Assembly (NCBI RefSeq): GCF_900086655.1
Contig: NZ_LT575476.1
Span: 2,225,963 to 2,289,962, forward strand
DNA: 64,000 nucleotides
DNA from: Paenibacillus tuaregi
Lineage (GTDB): Bacteria > Bacillota > Bacilli > Paenibacillales > Paenibacillaceae
Direction: 5' to 3'
This document shows positions 30,644-39,797 of the stretch, piece after piece. The translations under genes and the position numbers were made by a program. Numbering within the stretch: position 1 is the first letter of the stretch; each line of letters begins with the position of its first letter. Below the pieces are notes generated by a model. That model worked only from the letters and a program-made list of their open reading frames with translations. It did not search any database and was not told the DNA's origin.

Positions 30644-32197
30644 ATGATAACCCCGCGTATTGAAGAAGTAATCTCGATGGCCAAACAGTTTAACCTGATT
30701 CCAGTCGTAAAGCCGATTATGGCTGATATGGAAACTCCGATCCGCCTGTTCCAGCGTTTTGCCCAGCGTGACCGGGCGTTCTTGCTGGAAAGTGTGGAGG
30801 GCGGGGTACAGTGGGCCCGTTACTCCTTTATTGGAACCGACCCGTTCCTGATGATCTCCGCGAAAAAAGGCAGCGTTGTTGTAGAGCAGGGCGGTGCGAA
30901 GCGCTCTCTAAACGGGAAGCCGGTAGAAGAGCTGAAATCGATTCTGCGGGCATACCGCAGTCCCAAGCTTCCGGATATGCCGCCTTTTACGGGTGGCGCG
31001 ATTGGCTTCTTCGGTTACGATCTCCTGCAGTATTACGAGAAGCTGCCCGCTCATGCGGTAGATGATCTGCAGATGCAGGATATCCAGTTCATGTTCTGCG
31101 ATCAGGTTATCGTCTTCGATCACGTCAAGCAGCGGATTCTGCTGGTCGCCAATCTGCATGTGGCGACTGGGGCGAAGGACGAGGAGATCAGAGCGGCTTA
31201 TGATGAGACGTTATCCAAGCTGGATCAGATGGCCGAGGTGCTTCAGCAGGAAGGTCCGGGTGAGAATCTGAACCGGAGGCCATTCCCGGAGGATGTCGAG
31301 CTTGGAGAGATTGCCTCCAATATGACGAAGGAGCAGTACATTGAGAACGTAAAACAGGCCCAGGAATACATCCGGGCAGGCGATATTTTTCAGGTGGTGT
31401 TATCCCAAAGATTCCACATTGAGACAGAGGTGTCCCCGCTTCATGTGTACCGGGTACTTCGGACGATGAATCCATCCCCATATATGTATTACCTGAAGAT
31501 GGACGATGAAATTATTGTGGGCACCTCGCCTGAAGCTTTGGTGAAGGTGGAGAGCGGGCGGGTGGAGACAAGACCTATAGCAGGAACCCGGCCGCGCGGG
31601 GCTAATGATCGTGAAGACAGGGAGCTTGCCGAGGAGCTGCTGAAGGACGAGAAGGAGCGCGCGGAGCATTTGATGCTGGTTGATCTTGGCCGCAACGACC
31701 TTGGCCGCGTATCTGAATTCGGAACGGTTAAATGTGATACGTTCATGGAAATTGAAAAATATTCGCACGTGATGCATATCGTATCGGGCGTATCCGGCAA
31801 GCTGCGCAAAGACAAGGATTTCTTCGACGCATTCTTGTCCTGCCTGCCAGCTGGCACGGTATCAGGAGCCCCTAAGCTTAGGGCGATGGAAATTATCGCA
31901 GAGCTTGAACGGGAGGCCCGCGGCACTTATGCGGGTGCGATAGGATATCTGGGCTTCTCAGGAAACATGGACTCCTGCATTACGATCCGCACCATTGTGT
32001 TCAAGAAAGGCCGGGCTTATGTCCAGGCTGGAGCTGGGATTGTGTGGGATTCAGTGCCTGTGAAGGAATATGAGGAAACAGTCAACAAAGCCAAGGCCCT
32101 GCTCAAGGCGATCCGCACAGCGGAGATCATGTTTCCTAGGGCTGCGAGTCATGATGGAGTGATCAATCAGGATTACCTTTACGAATATACGCCTTAA
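30644..32197 (+). CDS. trpE: Anthranilate synthase component I
   Basis: A 517-residue enzyme converting chorismate to anthranilate with the amidotransferase subunit. The tryptophan-feedback motif F-L-L-E-S-V-E is at about 47-53. Catalytic motifs are P-I-A-G-T-R-P-R-G (about 309-317), L-V-D-L-G-R-N-D-L-G-R and T-V-S-G-A-P-K. The ATG at 30644 follows AAAGGAGTGAGGG. No trpG lies in the operon, so the glutaminase subunit is presumably the shared PabA/TrpG encoded elsewhere, as in B. subtilis. Controlled by the TRAP leader. Confidence 0.97.
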   Translation: MITPRIEEVISMAKQFNLIPVVKPIMADMETPIRLFQRFAQRDRAFLLESVEGGVQWARYSFIGTDPFLMISAKKGSVVVEQGGAKRSLNGKPVEELKSILRAYRSPKLPDMPPFTGGAIGFFGYDLLQYYEKLPAHAVDDLQMQDIQFMFCDQVIVFDHVKQRILLVANLHVATGAKDEEIRAAYDETLSKLDQMAEVLQQEGPGENLNRRPFPEDVELGEIASNMTKEQYIENVKQAQEYIRAGDIFQVVLSQRFHIETEVSPLHVYRVLRTMNPSPYMYYLKMDDEIIVGTSPEALVKVESGRVETRPIAGTRPRGANDREDRELAEELLKDEKERAEHLMLVDLGRNDLGRVSEFGTVKCDTFMEIEKYSHVMHIVSGVSGKLRKDKDFFDAFLSCLPAGTVSGAPKLRAMEIIAELEREARGTYAGAIGYLGFSGNMDSCITIRTIVFKKGRAYVQAGAGIVWDSVPVKEYEETVNKAKALLKAIRTAEIMFPRAASHDGVINQDYLYEYTP

Positions 32198-32220
32198 TCA
32201 TAATCAAGGAGGAGAGCGGA

Positions 32221-33261
32221 ATGAGCGGATACGAAACAGTGCAGTCGGGGATTTCACGAATTGTGTCAGGGCATCACTTGGGACGGGAAGAGGCCCGCAG
32301 TATAATGGAAGTGATCATGGCGGGCTCGGCCACCCCGTCTCAAATCGGAGGCCTGTTAACGGCCCTGCGCATGAAAGGGGAGACGGTGGAGGAGATTGCC
32401 GGCTTCGCCGAGGCTATGCGCGGTTATGGCAGCCGCCTGCATACGGAGTCCAGGCAGCTTCTGGATACATGCGGGACCGGCGGCTCCGGCATCCATAAGT
32501 TCAATATCTCCACGACTTCGGCCATTGTGGCGGCATCTGTATCGGTGAGGGTTGCCAAGCACGGCAATCGTTCCGCCTCCGGACGCGCGGGAAGTGCAGA
32601 TGTGCTGGAAGCTCTGGGGGTAAACATTCACTTATCCGCAGATCAGGCCGAGAAGTGCCTGGATGATATCGGAATCTGCTTCCTATTCGCCCAGATTTAT
32701 CACCCTTCGATGAAGCATGCGGCAGCAACCCGTAAAGAGCTTGGGGTAAGAACAGTCTTTAACATGCTGGGGCCGCTTACGAACCCGGCCGGAGCGGATC
32801 GTCAAGTTCTTGGAATTTATGATCAGAGCAAGACGGAAGTCATAGCTGAGGTTCTGCGGGAGCTTGGCTCCAAACGGGCTATGGTGGTGACCAGCCATGA
32901 AGGGCTGGATGAAATCAGTATTTCCGCACCAACCCGCATTTCGGAACTTAAAGACGGGGCCATTCATACTTATGATCTTCATCCCGATGACCTGGGACTC
33001 CGGGTATATCCTCTGGGGGATGTGATCGGGGGAGACCCAGCGGTCAATGCTGACATTATTCAGCGTGTGCTGCAGGGAGAGAAAGGTCCATACAGAGATG
33101 TGGTCCTCGCTAATGCGGGAGCATGCATTTATGTAGCCGGGCTTGCCGGAACTATACAAGAAGGTGTTAAGATCGCGGCCGAAGCCATTGATACAGGCAA
33201 GGCATACAGCAAGCTGGAGCAGCTTATTCAAACGACGGGGGAAATCAGTTATGTATCTTGA
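32221..33261 (+). CDS. trpD: Anthranilate phosphoribosyltransferase
   Basis: A 346-residue enzyme joining anthranilate to PRPP. The PRPP loop reads D-T-C-G-T-G-G-S-G (about 82-90) with N-I-S-T-T-S-A after it. The basic K-H-G-N-R-S-A-S-G (about 110-118) and the D-E-I-S motif are also present. The ATG at 32221 follows AAGGAGGAGAGCGG. It overlaps trpC by eleven bases. Confidence 0.96.
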   Translation: MSGYETVQSGISRIVSGHHLGREEARSIMEVIMAGSATPSQIGGLLTALRMKGETVEEIAGFAEAMRGYGSRLHTESRQLLDTCGTGGSGIHKFNISTTSAIVAASVSVRVAKHGNRSASGRAGSADVLEALGVNIHLSADQAEKCLDDIGICFLFAQIYHPSMKHAAATRKELGVRTVFNMLGPLTNPAGADRQVLGIYDQSKTEVIAEVLRELGSKRAMVVTSHEGLDEISISAPTRISELKDGAIHTYDLHPDDLGLRVYPLGDVIGGDPAVNADIIQRVLQGEKGPYRDVVLANAGACIYVAGLAGTIQEGVKIAAEAIDTGKAYSKLEQLIQTTGEISYVS

Positions 33262-34066
33262 TCGTATAGTAGCAACCAAACAGAAGGAGGTAGAGGAACT
33301 AGCGTCCTCATTTTCTTTAACGAAAGCAGAACGCGCCATCTCCGAGATGCCGGCAACACTTGGGTTTCACCAAGCTTTATCCGTAAGACGTAAACGCAGT
33401 ATGGGACTTATTGCCGAGGTAAAGAAGGCATCGCCGTCCAAAGGGCTGATCCGGCCGGACTTTAACCCGGTGGACATTGCCCGGGCTTACGAAGAAGCCG
33501 GGACGGATTGTATCTCCGTGCTCACGGATAAGGAGTATTTTCAAGGCAGCCCCGAATACCTGAAGGCCATCCGCCAGGCAGTTAACGTACCGCTGCTCCG
33601 TAAGGACTTCATGATTGATGAGCGGCAAATTTATGAAGCCAGGCTCATGGGCGCAGATGCAATCCTGCTGATCGCAGCAATATTGACGGACCAGCAACTG
33701 AAGCAATTTGAGGCTGCGGCCGAAGCCATCGGGCTGGATGCCCTGGTTGAGGTACATGACCGGGAAGAGCTTGACCGGGTACTCAGCATTGGGACTTCCA
33801 AGCTGATCGGGATCAATAACCGGAATCTTCGTACCTTTGAAGTAAGCCTGGGGACAACTGCTGAATTAAGCAGCCTGGTTCCAGAGGGGATCACCCTCAT
33901 CAGTGAAAGCGGTATATCCAAGCCTGCCGATATCAGTTATCTTGCATCGTGTGGAGCCAAAGGTGTGCTTATTGGCGAGACGTTCATGCGGGAGCCAGTG
34001 GTCCAGGAAGCCGTCAATCAGCTTATGGGGCCTGTCGAGCGCGGGAGCAGATCTGCCCATGAGTAA
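33251..34066 (+). CDS. trpC: Indole-3-glycerol phosphate synthase
   Basis: A 271-residue TIM-barrel enzyme. The family motif I-A-E-V-K-K-A-S-P-S-K-G (about 56-67), the catalytic L-L-R-K-D-F (about 115-120) and I-G-I-N-N-R-N-L (about 187-194) are all present. Start at ATG 33251 inside the trpD end, giving the canonical M-Y-L-D-R-I-V. Not fused to trpF, unlike E. coli. Confidence 0.96.
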   Translation: MYLDRIVATKQKEVEELASSFSLTKAERAISEMPATLGFHQALSVRRKRSMGLIAEVKKASPSKGLIRPDFNPVDIARAYEEAGTDCISVLTDKEYFQGSPEYLKAIRQAVNVPLLRKDFMIDERQIYEARLMGADAILLIAAILTDQQLKQFEAAAEAIGLDALVEVHDREELDRVLSIGTSKLIGINNRNLRTFEVSLGTTAELSSLVPEGITLISESGISKPADISYLASCGAKGVLIGETFMREPVVQEAVNQLMGPVERGSRSAHE

Positions 34067-34721
34067 GGTATCGGTAAAAATATGTGGACTTCAGGACGTT
34101 GAAGTGCTAAAATCGATGATAAACTTGCCTGTTGATCATATCGGATTCGTGTTTGCCAAGAGCAAACGACAGATCACAGGCATACAGGCGTCGGAAATGA
34201 TTCACTGGATTCAGAATTGGGAGGGACCCAAGAAACCGGCGAGCGTGGGGGTATTTGTTAATCCAGAGCTTCAAGAGCTGGCGGCCGTTTTGCAAGAGGC
34301 AAAATTGGACGTGGTGCAGCTTCATGGACAGGAATCCCCGGAGTTCTGCCGGAGTGTGAAGCAGCAATTTGCAGTCAAAGTTTTTAAAGCATTCTCGGTT
34401 AAGAATGACCTTGAAGAGGACCTCAGCGGATTAGACGATTTCAGCGGCGTCCTGGATGGCCTGCTTCTGGATACCTATGATCCGAAGTATGGCGGAGGGT
34501 CTGGCCAGACTTTTGACTGGGGACGGATTAAGCCTTATCAAATTTGGACTAAACGGGAAGGTATTCCCTTGATTATAGCTGGCGGCCTGAATCCCGAAAA
34601 TGTCGGAGAGCTGCTGAGCGGATTTCAGCCGGATGGTGTGGATGTCTCCAGTGGCGTGGAAACGGAAGGCGTTAAAGATATAGAGAAGATACGAGCATTT
34701 GTCGAGAGGGTGAAGAGCTGA
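34059..34721 (+). CDS. trpF: Phosphoribosylanthranilate isomerase
   Basis: A 220-residue TIM-barrel enzyme with V-K-I-C-G-L (catalytic Cys, about 6-11), the V-Q-L-H-G segment and the catalytic Asp in L-L-D-T-Y (about 141-145). The ATG at 34059 overlaps trpC by eight bases. Its stop overlaps the trpB start (TGATG). Confidence 0.95.
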   Translation: MSKVSVKICGLQDVEVLKSMINLPVDHIGFVFAKSKRQITGIQASEMIHWIQNWEGPKKPASVGVFVNPELQELAAVLQEAKLDVVQLHGQESPEFCRSVKQQFAVKVFKAFSVKNDLEEDLSGLDDFSGVLDGLLLDTYDPKYGGGSGQTFDWGRIKPYQIWTKREGIPLIIAGGLNPENVGELLSGFQPDGVDVSSGVETEGVKDIEKIRAFVERVKS

Positions 34722-35917
34722 TGACACAATTACCGGATAAGAACGGACGATTTGGGGATTTTGGCGGGCGTTATGTGCCTGAGACATTGATGAACGCGCT
34801 GATTGAGCTGGAAGAGGCATATAATCAGTACTCACAGGAGCCGGATTTTCAGGAAGAGATAAACTATCTATTAAAGCAATATTCCGGAAGGGAAACCCCG
34901 CTATTCTATGCAGAGCGTCTGACTGAGCATTTGGGCGGGGCCAAGATCTATCTCAAGCGTGAGGATTTGAACCATACCGGGGCACATAAGATCAACAATG
35001 CCATCGGCCAGGGGATTCTCGCCAAGCGAATGGGAAAACGCAAGGTCATTGCGGAGACAGGAGCTGGACAGCACGGCGTGGCTACAGCAACAGTAGCGGC
35101 CCTTCTTGGACTCGAATGTAAGGTGTTCATGGGTGAGGAAGACATGAAGAGACAGCAGCTCAACGTATTCCGGATGAAGCTGCTTGGTGCCGAAGTTGTA
35201 CCTGTTCTGTCAGGGACCCGCACACTCAAAGATGCTTGTAATGAAACGCTCCGTTACTGGGTGAGCAACGTACATGACACGTTCTACATCCTTGGTTCGG
35301 CAACCGGCCCGCACCCTTATCCGTTGATGGTACGGAACTTCCAGCGCATTATTGGAGACGAGACGCGGCGTCAGATTCTGGAGCAGGAAGGAAGACTCCC
35401 CGATCTCGTTGTGGCTGCGGTAGGCGGCGGAAGCAATGCGATTGGCATGTTCTACCCATTCATTGAGGATACATCGGTCAAGCTGCTGGGGGTTGAGGCG
35501 GCAGGACACGGCGTGGACACGGAATATCACGCGGCAACCATGACTAAGGGAACCAAAGGCGTGTTCCAGGGTTCAATGAGCTACCTGCTCCAAGATGCAT
35601 TTGGGCAAGTGCTTCCAGCGCATTCCATCTCAGCCGGACTGGATTACCCGGGAATTGGTCCTGAGCACTCCTACCTGAAAGACATCGAGCGCGCCCGTTA
35701 TGCGCCGATCACGGATCAGGAGGCTTTGGATGCTCTACAGCTTCTGAGCAAAACGGAAGGGATTATCCCGGCCTTGGAATCGGCTCATGCGGTAGCCCAG
35801 GTAGTTAAGGAAGCGCCGTTGCTTCCTTCCGATCATATCATTGTGATATGCCTGTCCGGCCGGGGCGATAAGGATGTAGAGTCGATCATGGGATATTTGG
35901 GAGGCGCAGAATCATGA
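34721..35917 (+). CDS. trpB: Tryptophan synthase beta chain
   Basis: A 398-residue PLP enzyme making tryptophan from indole and serine. The PLP lysine is in H-T-G-A-H-K-I-N-N (about 84-92), E-T-G-A-G-Q-H-G follows (about 110-117), and the phosphate-binding G-G-G-S-N-A is at about 233-238. It starts [15 protein letters not shown], fully canonical. Translationally coupled to trpF and trpA. Confidence 0.97.
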   Translation: MTQLPDKNGRFGDFGGRYVPETLMNALIELEEAYNQYSQEPDFQEEINYLLKQYSGRETPLFYAERLTEHLGGAKIYLKREDLNHTGAHKINNAIGQGILAKRMGKRKVIAETGAGQHGVATATVAALLGLECKVFMGEEDMKRQQLNVFRMKLLGAEVVPVLSGTRTLKDACNETLRYWVSNVHDTFYILGSATGPHPYPLMVRNFQRIIGDETRRQILEQEGRLPDLVVAAVGGGSNAIGMFYPFIEDTSVKLLGVEAAGHGVDTEYHAATMTKGTKGVFQGSMSYLLQDAFGQVLPAHSISAGLDYPGIGPEHSYLKDIERARYAPITDQEALDALQLLSKTEGIIPALESAHAVAQVVKEAPLLPSDHIIVICLSGRGDKDVESIMGYLGGAES

Positions 35918-36720
35918 ACTTAATTGACCAGAAATTTGCCGATCTCAAAAAAACGGGTCAAACCGCGCTTATCCCTTTCCTCACGGTAGGTGATCCTGAT
36001 CTGGACACCACGGTAGAGTTAATCGTTCAGGTTGAGGCTGCCGGAGCGGACATTCTTGAGCTTGGAGTACCTTATTCAGACCCGCTTGCCGACGGTCCTG
36101 TTATCCAGCGGGCCTCCGAACGGGCCCTTGCCAGCTCGGTAACGATCGGAACCTGTCTGGATGTGGCCCAGAAGGCTAGAGCACGCGGGGTGCGTATGCC
36201 TTTTGTGCTGTTTACCTATTTTAACCCGGTGCTTCAAGTGGGCTTGGAGACGTTCTTCAAAAAGCTGGGTGAGAACGGGATCAGCGGCATTATAATTCCT
36301 GATCTTCCCATTGAGGAATCCTCAGAGGTTGCCAAGCTTGCCCAGAAGGCCGGAATTCATTTGGTGCCTTTGGTGGCCCCGACATCCAACGAGCGGATCT
36401 CACGGATTTTGGCAAATGCGCGTGGTTTTATCTACTGCGTCTCTTCGCTTGGTGTTACCGGGGAACGCAGTTCCTTCCATGAAGGGGTTGAACAATTCAT
36501 CGAGCAGGTGAAGTCGCAGAGCAGTCTTCCGGTTGCCATCGGTTTTGGCATATCCAGCCGTGAGCAGGTAGAGAGATTCTCGGCTATATGTGACGGGGTT
36601 GTAGTTGGAAGTGCCATCGTCCGTAAGATTGAAGAGACCATTCCTCTCCTCCAAGATTCAGAGCAAAGAGAGCAAGGGCTGTTGCAAATCCGTGAATTTG
36701 TGGCACAATTGAAAGATTAG
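35914..36720 (+). CDS. trpA: Tryptophan synthase alpha chain
   Basis: A 268-residue subunit releasing indole from indole-3-glycerol phosphate. The catalytic glutamate and aspartate are in [15 protein letters not shown] (about 48-62), and phosphate binding is at the G-V-T-G motif (about 178-181). It overlaps trpB by four bases. Last gene of the trp set before hisC. Confidence 0.96.
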   Translation: MNLIDQKFADLKKTGQTALIPFLTVGDPDLDTTVELIVQVEAAGADILELGVPYSDPLADGPVIQRASERALASSVTIGTCLDVAQKARARGVRMPFVLFTYFNPVLQVGLETFFKKLGENGISGIIIPDLPIEESSEVAKLAQKAGIHLVPLVAPTSNERISRILANARGFIYCVSSLGVTGERSSFHEGVEQFIEQVKSQSSLPVAIGFGISSREQVERFSAICDGVVVGSAIVRKIEETIPLLQDSEQREQGLLQIREFVAQLKD

Positions 36721-36768
36721 GTGAGCGTTATGCTCCATGATTGATGAGATGAAAGGAAGGGATAACCT

Positions 36769-37875
36769 ATGCAGCCCAAACCACAGATTGTGAAATTGCC
36801 TGTATACCAGCCAGGTAAGTCAATCGAAGAAGTGAAGAGAGAGCTGGGTCTCTCTGAAGTCATCAAGCTGGCTTCCAACGAAAATCCTTACGGTGCTTCG
36901 CCTAAGGCCAAGGAAGCAATCGCACAGGCGCTGTCACAGATCAGCGTCTACCCTGACGGCAGCGCAGCAGAACTGACTGAGGTGCTAGCAGGTCACCACG
37001 GGGTGAACCGTGACCAGATTGTTTTTGGCTGCGGATCTGATGAAGTCATCGCGTTGATTACACGCGCGTTCCTCCTTCCAGGGGATGAGAATATCATGGC
37101 GGATCAGACTTTCTCCGTATACAAAAGCAATGCGGATATTGAGAGTGCGGTCAGCATTGAAATTCCATTGTCCGACGGAGTGCATGATCTTGATGCGATG
37201 CTGAATTCCGTATCGGAAAGAACAAAGATCATCTGGATCTGTAATCCGAACAATCCCACAGGTACGATCGTTACGGAAGAAGCGATTGTGAGCTTCCTGA
37301 ACCGTGTGCCGCAGCATGTGCTCGTTGTGCTGGATGAAGCCTATGCTGAATTTGTTACCGATCCGTCTTATCCGGACAGTCTAAATTTAATGAAGAAATA
37401 CCCGAACTTATTGATACTTCGCACATTCTCAAAAATATATGGGCTTGCTTCACTTCGCATCGGCTATGCTATCGGACCTGCTGGAGTTATTAAACTTATT
37501 AATCAAGTGCGTGAACCTTTCAATACGTCCCGTCTTGGTCAAGCAGCAGCTAAAGCTGCAATTACCGACCACGAGTTTATCGAAGGGTGCCGGACGAAGA
37601 ACAGAGAGGGAATTGAATACTTAAGCGCTGAGTTTGATCGGTTGGGATTAAGCTATTTCCCGGCTCACGGGAACTTTATTCTGGTTCATGTTCAAACTTC
37701 GGGTGCTGAAGTATTTCAGTCCCTGTTGAAGCTGGGTGTTATCGTTCGTGCCGGGTTCGGCAAATATCCGGAGTACATCCGGGTTTCCGTGGGTACTCCA
37801 GATGAGAATAAGAAATTTATCGAAGCGTTGGAACAGGTTCTTGCCCGACAGGAACAGCATGTAACTACAGAATAA
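36769..37875 (+). CDS. hisC: Histidinol-phosphate / aromatic aminotransferase
   Basis: A 368-residue fold-type I PLP enzyme. The PLP lysine lies in R-T-F-S-K-I-Y-G-L-A-S-L-R-I-G (about 220-234), and N-P-N-N-P-T-G is at about 158-164. Located between trpA and tyrA, it probably serves both histidine synthesis and transamination of phenylpyruvate and 4-hydroxyphenylpyruvate, as its B. subtilis counterpart does. The ATG at 36769 follows GAAAGGAAGGG. Confidence 0.94.
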   Translation: MQPKPQIVKLPVYQPGKSIEEVKRELGLSEVIKLASNENPYGASPKAKEAIAQALSQISVYPDGSAAELTEVLAGHHGVNRDQIVFGCGSDEVIALITRAFLLPGDENIMADQTFSVYKSNADIESAVSIEIPLSDGVHDLDAMLNSVSERTKIIWICNPNNPTGTIVTEEAIVSFLNRVPQHVLVVLDEAYAEFVTDPSYPDSLNLMKKYPNLLILRTFSKIYGLASLRIGYAIGPAGVIKLINQVREPFNTSRLGQAAAKAAITDHEFIEGCRTKNREGIEYLSAEFDRLGLSYFPAHGNFILVHVQTSGAEVFQSLLKLGVIVRAGFGKYPEYIRVSVGTPDENKKFIEALEQVLARQEQHVTTE

Positions 37876-37914
37876 AGGATACAAGACAAATTAGAGTAAG
37901 TTGAGTGGAGACCC

Positions 37915-39009
37915 ATGACTATTAAAATCGCTATTTTTGGAGTTGGACTGATTGGTGGCTCGCTGGCACTCAGCTTCAAAGGAAAACCGGGCATTACGGT
38001 TGTTGGACACAGCCACCGGGAGGATATTCTGCATCAGATTATAGAGCGTGATGTTGTCGACACCGCGACTCTGTCCATGGAGGAAGCTGTAGCTGATGCG
38101 GATTTCATCTTTCTGTGCGTACCCGTCAGCCAGCTCGAGCCGTATTTGCAAAAAATCAGCAGCCTGAACTTGAAACCGGGCTGTATCATAACTGATGTGG
38201 GCAGCACGAAAGCTTCCATTGCCTCCAGCGCTGAGGCGATTAAGCTGCCCGGTGTTTATTTTATTGGCGGGCATCCAATGGCTGGATCAGAGAGATCCGG
38301 GGTTGCCGCGGCATCCACACTGCTGTTTGAGAATGCCTACTATGTGCTGACGCCGTCTGCCGGAGTTCCTGAGGAAGCATATCAGCGCTTGGAGGAACTG
38401 CTCTTGCATACAAAAGCACGTGTTGTACGCGTGGAGCCAGAGCTGCATGACGAAATTGTCGGGGCTATCAGCCATCTGCCTCATATTATTGCTGTTGCTC
38501 TCGTAAATCAAGTTAGCGACTACAATGCAGGCAATACGCTGTACCGCCAGTTGGCGGCTGGAGGATTCAGGGATATTACCCGCATCGCCTCCAGCGATCC
38601 TGTCATCTGGCGGGATATCCTGCTTAGCAACCGGAACGTTCTGCTTGAGCTTCTAAGTGACTGGAATGCCAATATGGAACACTTCATTGAACTGTTAAAG
38701 TCAGGTGATGGAGAGGGCATTGAAGAGGCCTTCGACAAAGCTAATCGTTTCCGGAGTGAGCTGCCGGAACGCCGCAAGGGAGCGATTAGCTCATTGTATG
38801 ATCTGTATATCGATGTACCCGATACTCCGGGAGTTATTGGTCATATTGCTACTGAGCTGGGGGTACGGCAGATCAACCTGGGTAATATGCAAATCATTGA
38901 GAGCCGTGAGGATGTGCCTGGTGTTATGCGCCTTTCCTTCCGGCAGGAAATGGATATGGAGAGAGCTAAGGAGCACCTTTTAACGTTAGGGTATACAGTG
39001 TATCAATGA
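37915..39009 (+). CDS. tyrA: Prephenate dehydrogenase with ACT domain
   Basis: A 364-residue enzyme making 4-hydroxyphenylpyruvate. The Rossmann motif is G-V-G-L-I-G-G-S-L-A (about 8-17), and the substrate loop G-G-H-P-M-A-G-S-E-R-S-G is at about 121-132. A C-terminal ACT domain (about 298-364) starts L-Y-I-D-V-P-D-T-P-G and should sense an aromatic amino acid. The start follows AGTGGAGACCC. It ends the supraoperon; aroA, which follows it in B. subtilis, is absent. Confidence 0.95.
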   Translation: MTIKIAIFGVGLIGGSLALSFKGKPGITVVGHSHREDILHQIIERDVVDTATLSMEEAVADADFIFLCVPVSQLEPYLQKISSLNLKPGCIITDVGSTKASIASSAEAIKLPGVYFIGGHPMAGSERSGVAAASTLLFENAYYVLTPSAGVPEEAYQRLEELLLHTKARVVRVEPELHDEIVGAISHLPHIIAVALVNQVSDYNAGNTLYRQLAAGGFRDITRIASSDPVIWRDILLSNRNVLLELLSDWNANMEHFIELLKSGDGEGIEEAFDKANRFRSELPERRKGAISSLYDLYIDVPDTPGVIGHIATELGVRQINLGNMQIIESREDVPGVMRLSFRQEMDMERAKEHLLTLGYTVYQ

Positions 39010-39014
39010 ATATG

Positions 39015-39060
39015 AAAGCCTGTTGGGCTGCCTTTATCGGCGGAGCAGCAGGCTTTTTTT
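39015..39060 (+). terminator. Terminator ending the aro-trp-tyrA operon
   Basis: AAAGCCTG...CTGC pairs with GCAGCAGGCTTT, followed by T7. Confidence 0.8.
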
Positions 39061-39141
39061 ATAATGGTCAGCTATACGCCTAAAAATCTAGACCAAAGTT
39101 AATTAGATGCAGCCAAGATGGATCATCCCAGTCAGCAAGCA

Positions 39142-39227
39142 AAAAAAAAAGACCACTTTCATTGAAAGTGGTCTTGCTCGAACCTGAGCAAATTATATTG
39201 GATAGGAGTGGAGAGAAACCATACTGT
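39142..39227 (-). ncRNA. Candidate small RNA, about 86 nt
   Basis: On the minus strand a consensus sigma-A promoter is followed, 85 bases after the predicted start, by a perfect terminator: GACCACTTTC-AAT-GAAAGTGGTC then T10. Between them lie a C/U-rich single-stranded segment (TTTCTCTCCACTCCTATCC, 39192-39212 region) and a hairpin TTGCTC-AGGTTC-GAGCAA. No SD or useful frame is present; the only ATG gives nine codons. A C-rich unpaired tract able to meet SD sequences is typical of regulatory RNAs of Gram-positive bacteria. No known family is recognised. Confidence 0.7.
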
Positions 39228-39233
39228 ACTTTT

Positions 39234-39262
39234 ATTATATGTATACGTTTTCATTATGTCAA
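39234..39262 (-). promoter_or_regulatory. Consensus sigma-A promoter of the small RNA
   Basis: Minus strand TTGACA (39262-39257), exactly 17 bases, TATAAT (39239-39234). Both hexamers match consensus at all six positions. Confidence 0.85.
39240..39253 (-). promoter_or_regulatory. cre-like CcpA site inside the promoter spacer
   Basis: TGAAAACGTATACA fits the cre consensus TGWAARCGYTWNCW at 13 of 14 positions. It lies between the -35 and -10 boxes, a repressing position. Confidence 0.6.
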
Positions 39263-39270
39263 CACATTTT

Positions 39271-39284
39271 TTTAAACGCTTTCA
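39271..39284 (-). promoter_or_regulatory. Second cre-like CcpA site upstream of the -35
   Basis: TGAAAGCGTTTAAA fits the cre consensus at 13 of 14 positions. Its centre is 31 bases, about three helical turns, from the first site. Confidence 0.6.
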
Positions 39285-39365
39285 TGTGTAATTTTGGAAA
39301 GCTTGATTAAAGGGGCCGCTGTACAATCATTGGCTGCGCCTATGATAACTAGAACATATCTGTAA

Positions 39366-39395
39366 TTGATGTGGCAGTTCAGCCGCTTCTATAAT
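39366..39395 (+). promoter_or_regulatory. Promoter of the thioredoxin-like gene
   Basis: TTGATG (39366-39371), 18-base spacer, TATAAT (39390-39395). Confidence 0.5.
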
Positions 39396-39403
39396 GTGAA
39401 TGT

Positions 39404-39441
39404 ATAGAGTTGAACTAATTAAAGAGTTGTTCAACTTATAT
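39404..39441. repeat. Inverted repeat in the thioredoxin-like gene leader
   Basis: AGTTGAAC (39408-39415) and GTTCAACT (39429-39436), flanked by TATA on both sides. The ends match those of the repeat B elements at 43.9 and 44.6 kb, so it may be a shortened copy or an operator. Confidence 0.6.
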
Positions 39442-39476
39442 AGATAGAACAATTAATGGGTCAGGAGAGTGAAGAG

Positions 39477-39713
39477 ATGGCACAAGCGGTTTTTTACCAT
39501 GCAGGCTGTCCGGTATGTGTGGATGCGGAGCGCCTTATAATTGAGTATTTAGACAAAACCAAGGTGGACCCAGAGGTTGTTCATCTGGGGCAGGACCGGG
39601 GCCGGATCTCCGAGGCGGAGGCTGCCGGAGTGAAGTCCGTGCCCGCGTTGGTTATTGAAGGTCAAGTGTATCACATTAATTTCGGAGCGAGTCTGGAGGA
39701 TGTGAAGAAATAA
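39477..39713 (+). CDS. Thioredoxin/glutaredoxin-fold small protein
   Basis: A 78-residue redox protein with the motif C-P-V-C at about 11-14, a strand V-V-H-L-G and the cis-proline segment S-V-P-A-L-V-I (about 54-60) typical of the thioredoxin fold. Likely a cytoplasmic thiol-disulfide reductant of glutaredoxin-like size. The ATG at 39477 follows CAGGAGAGTG; an upstream in-frame ATG at 39456 lacks an SD. Confidence 0.82.
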   Translation: MAQAVFYHAGCPVCVDAERLIIEYLDKTKVDPEVVHLGQDRGRISEAEAAGVKSVPALVIEGQVYHINFGASLEDVKK

Positions 39714-39730
39714 AGATACTTCCACTCGTT

Positions 39731-39766
39731 GAGGTGCTATTCCATGGCATCTCTTCGTTGTTTTTT
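39731..39766 (+). terminator. Terminator between convergent genes
   Basis: GAGGTGC pairs with GCATCTC (one G-T pair), followed by CTTCGTTG and T6. Confidence 0.5.
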
Positions 39767-39797
39767 ACGTAAGAAATTGTTCCGTTCCTTACTATTT

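Noticed and set aside
39142-39227. Nine-codon peptide in the candidate small RNA
   Set aside because: The ATG lacks any SD and the frame ends after nine codons, so a regulatory RNA reading is preferred.
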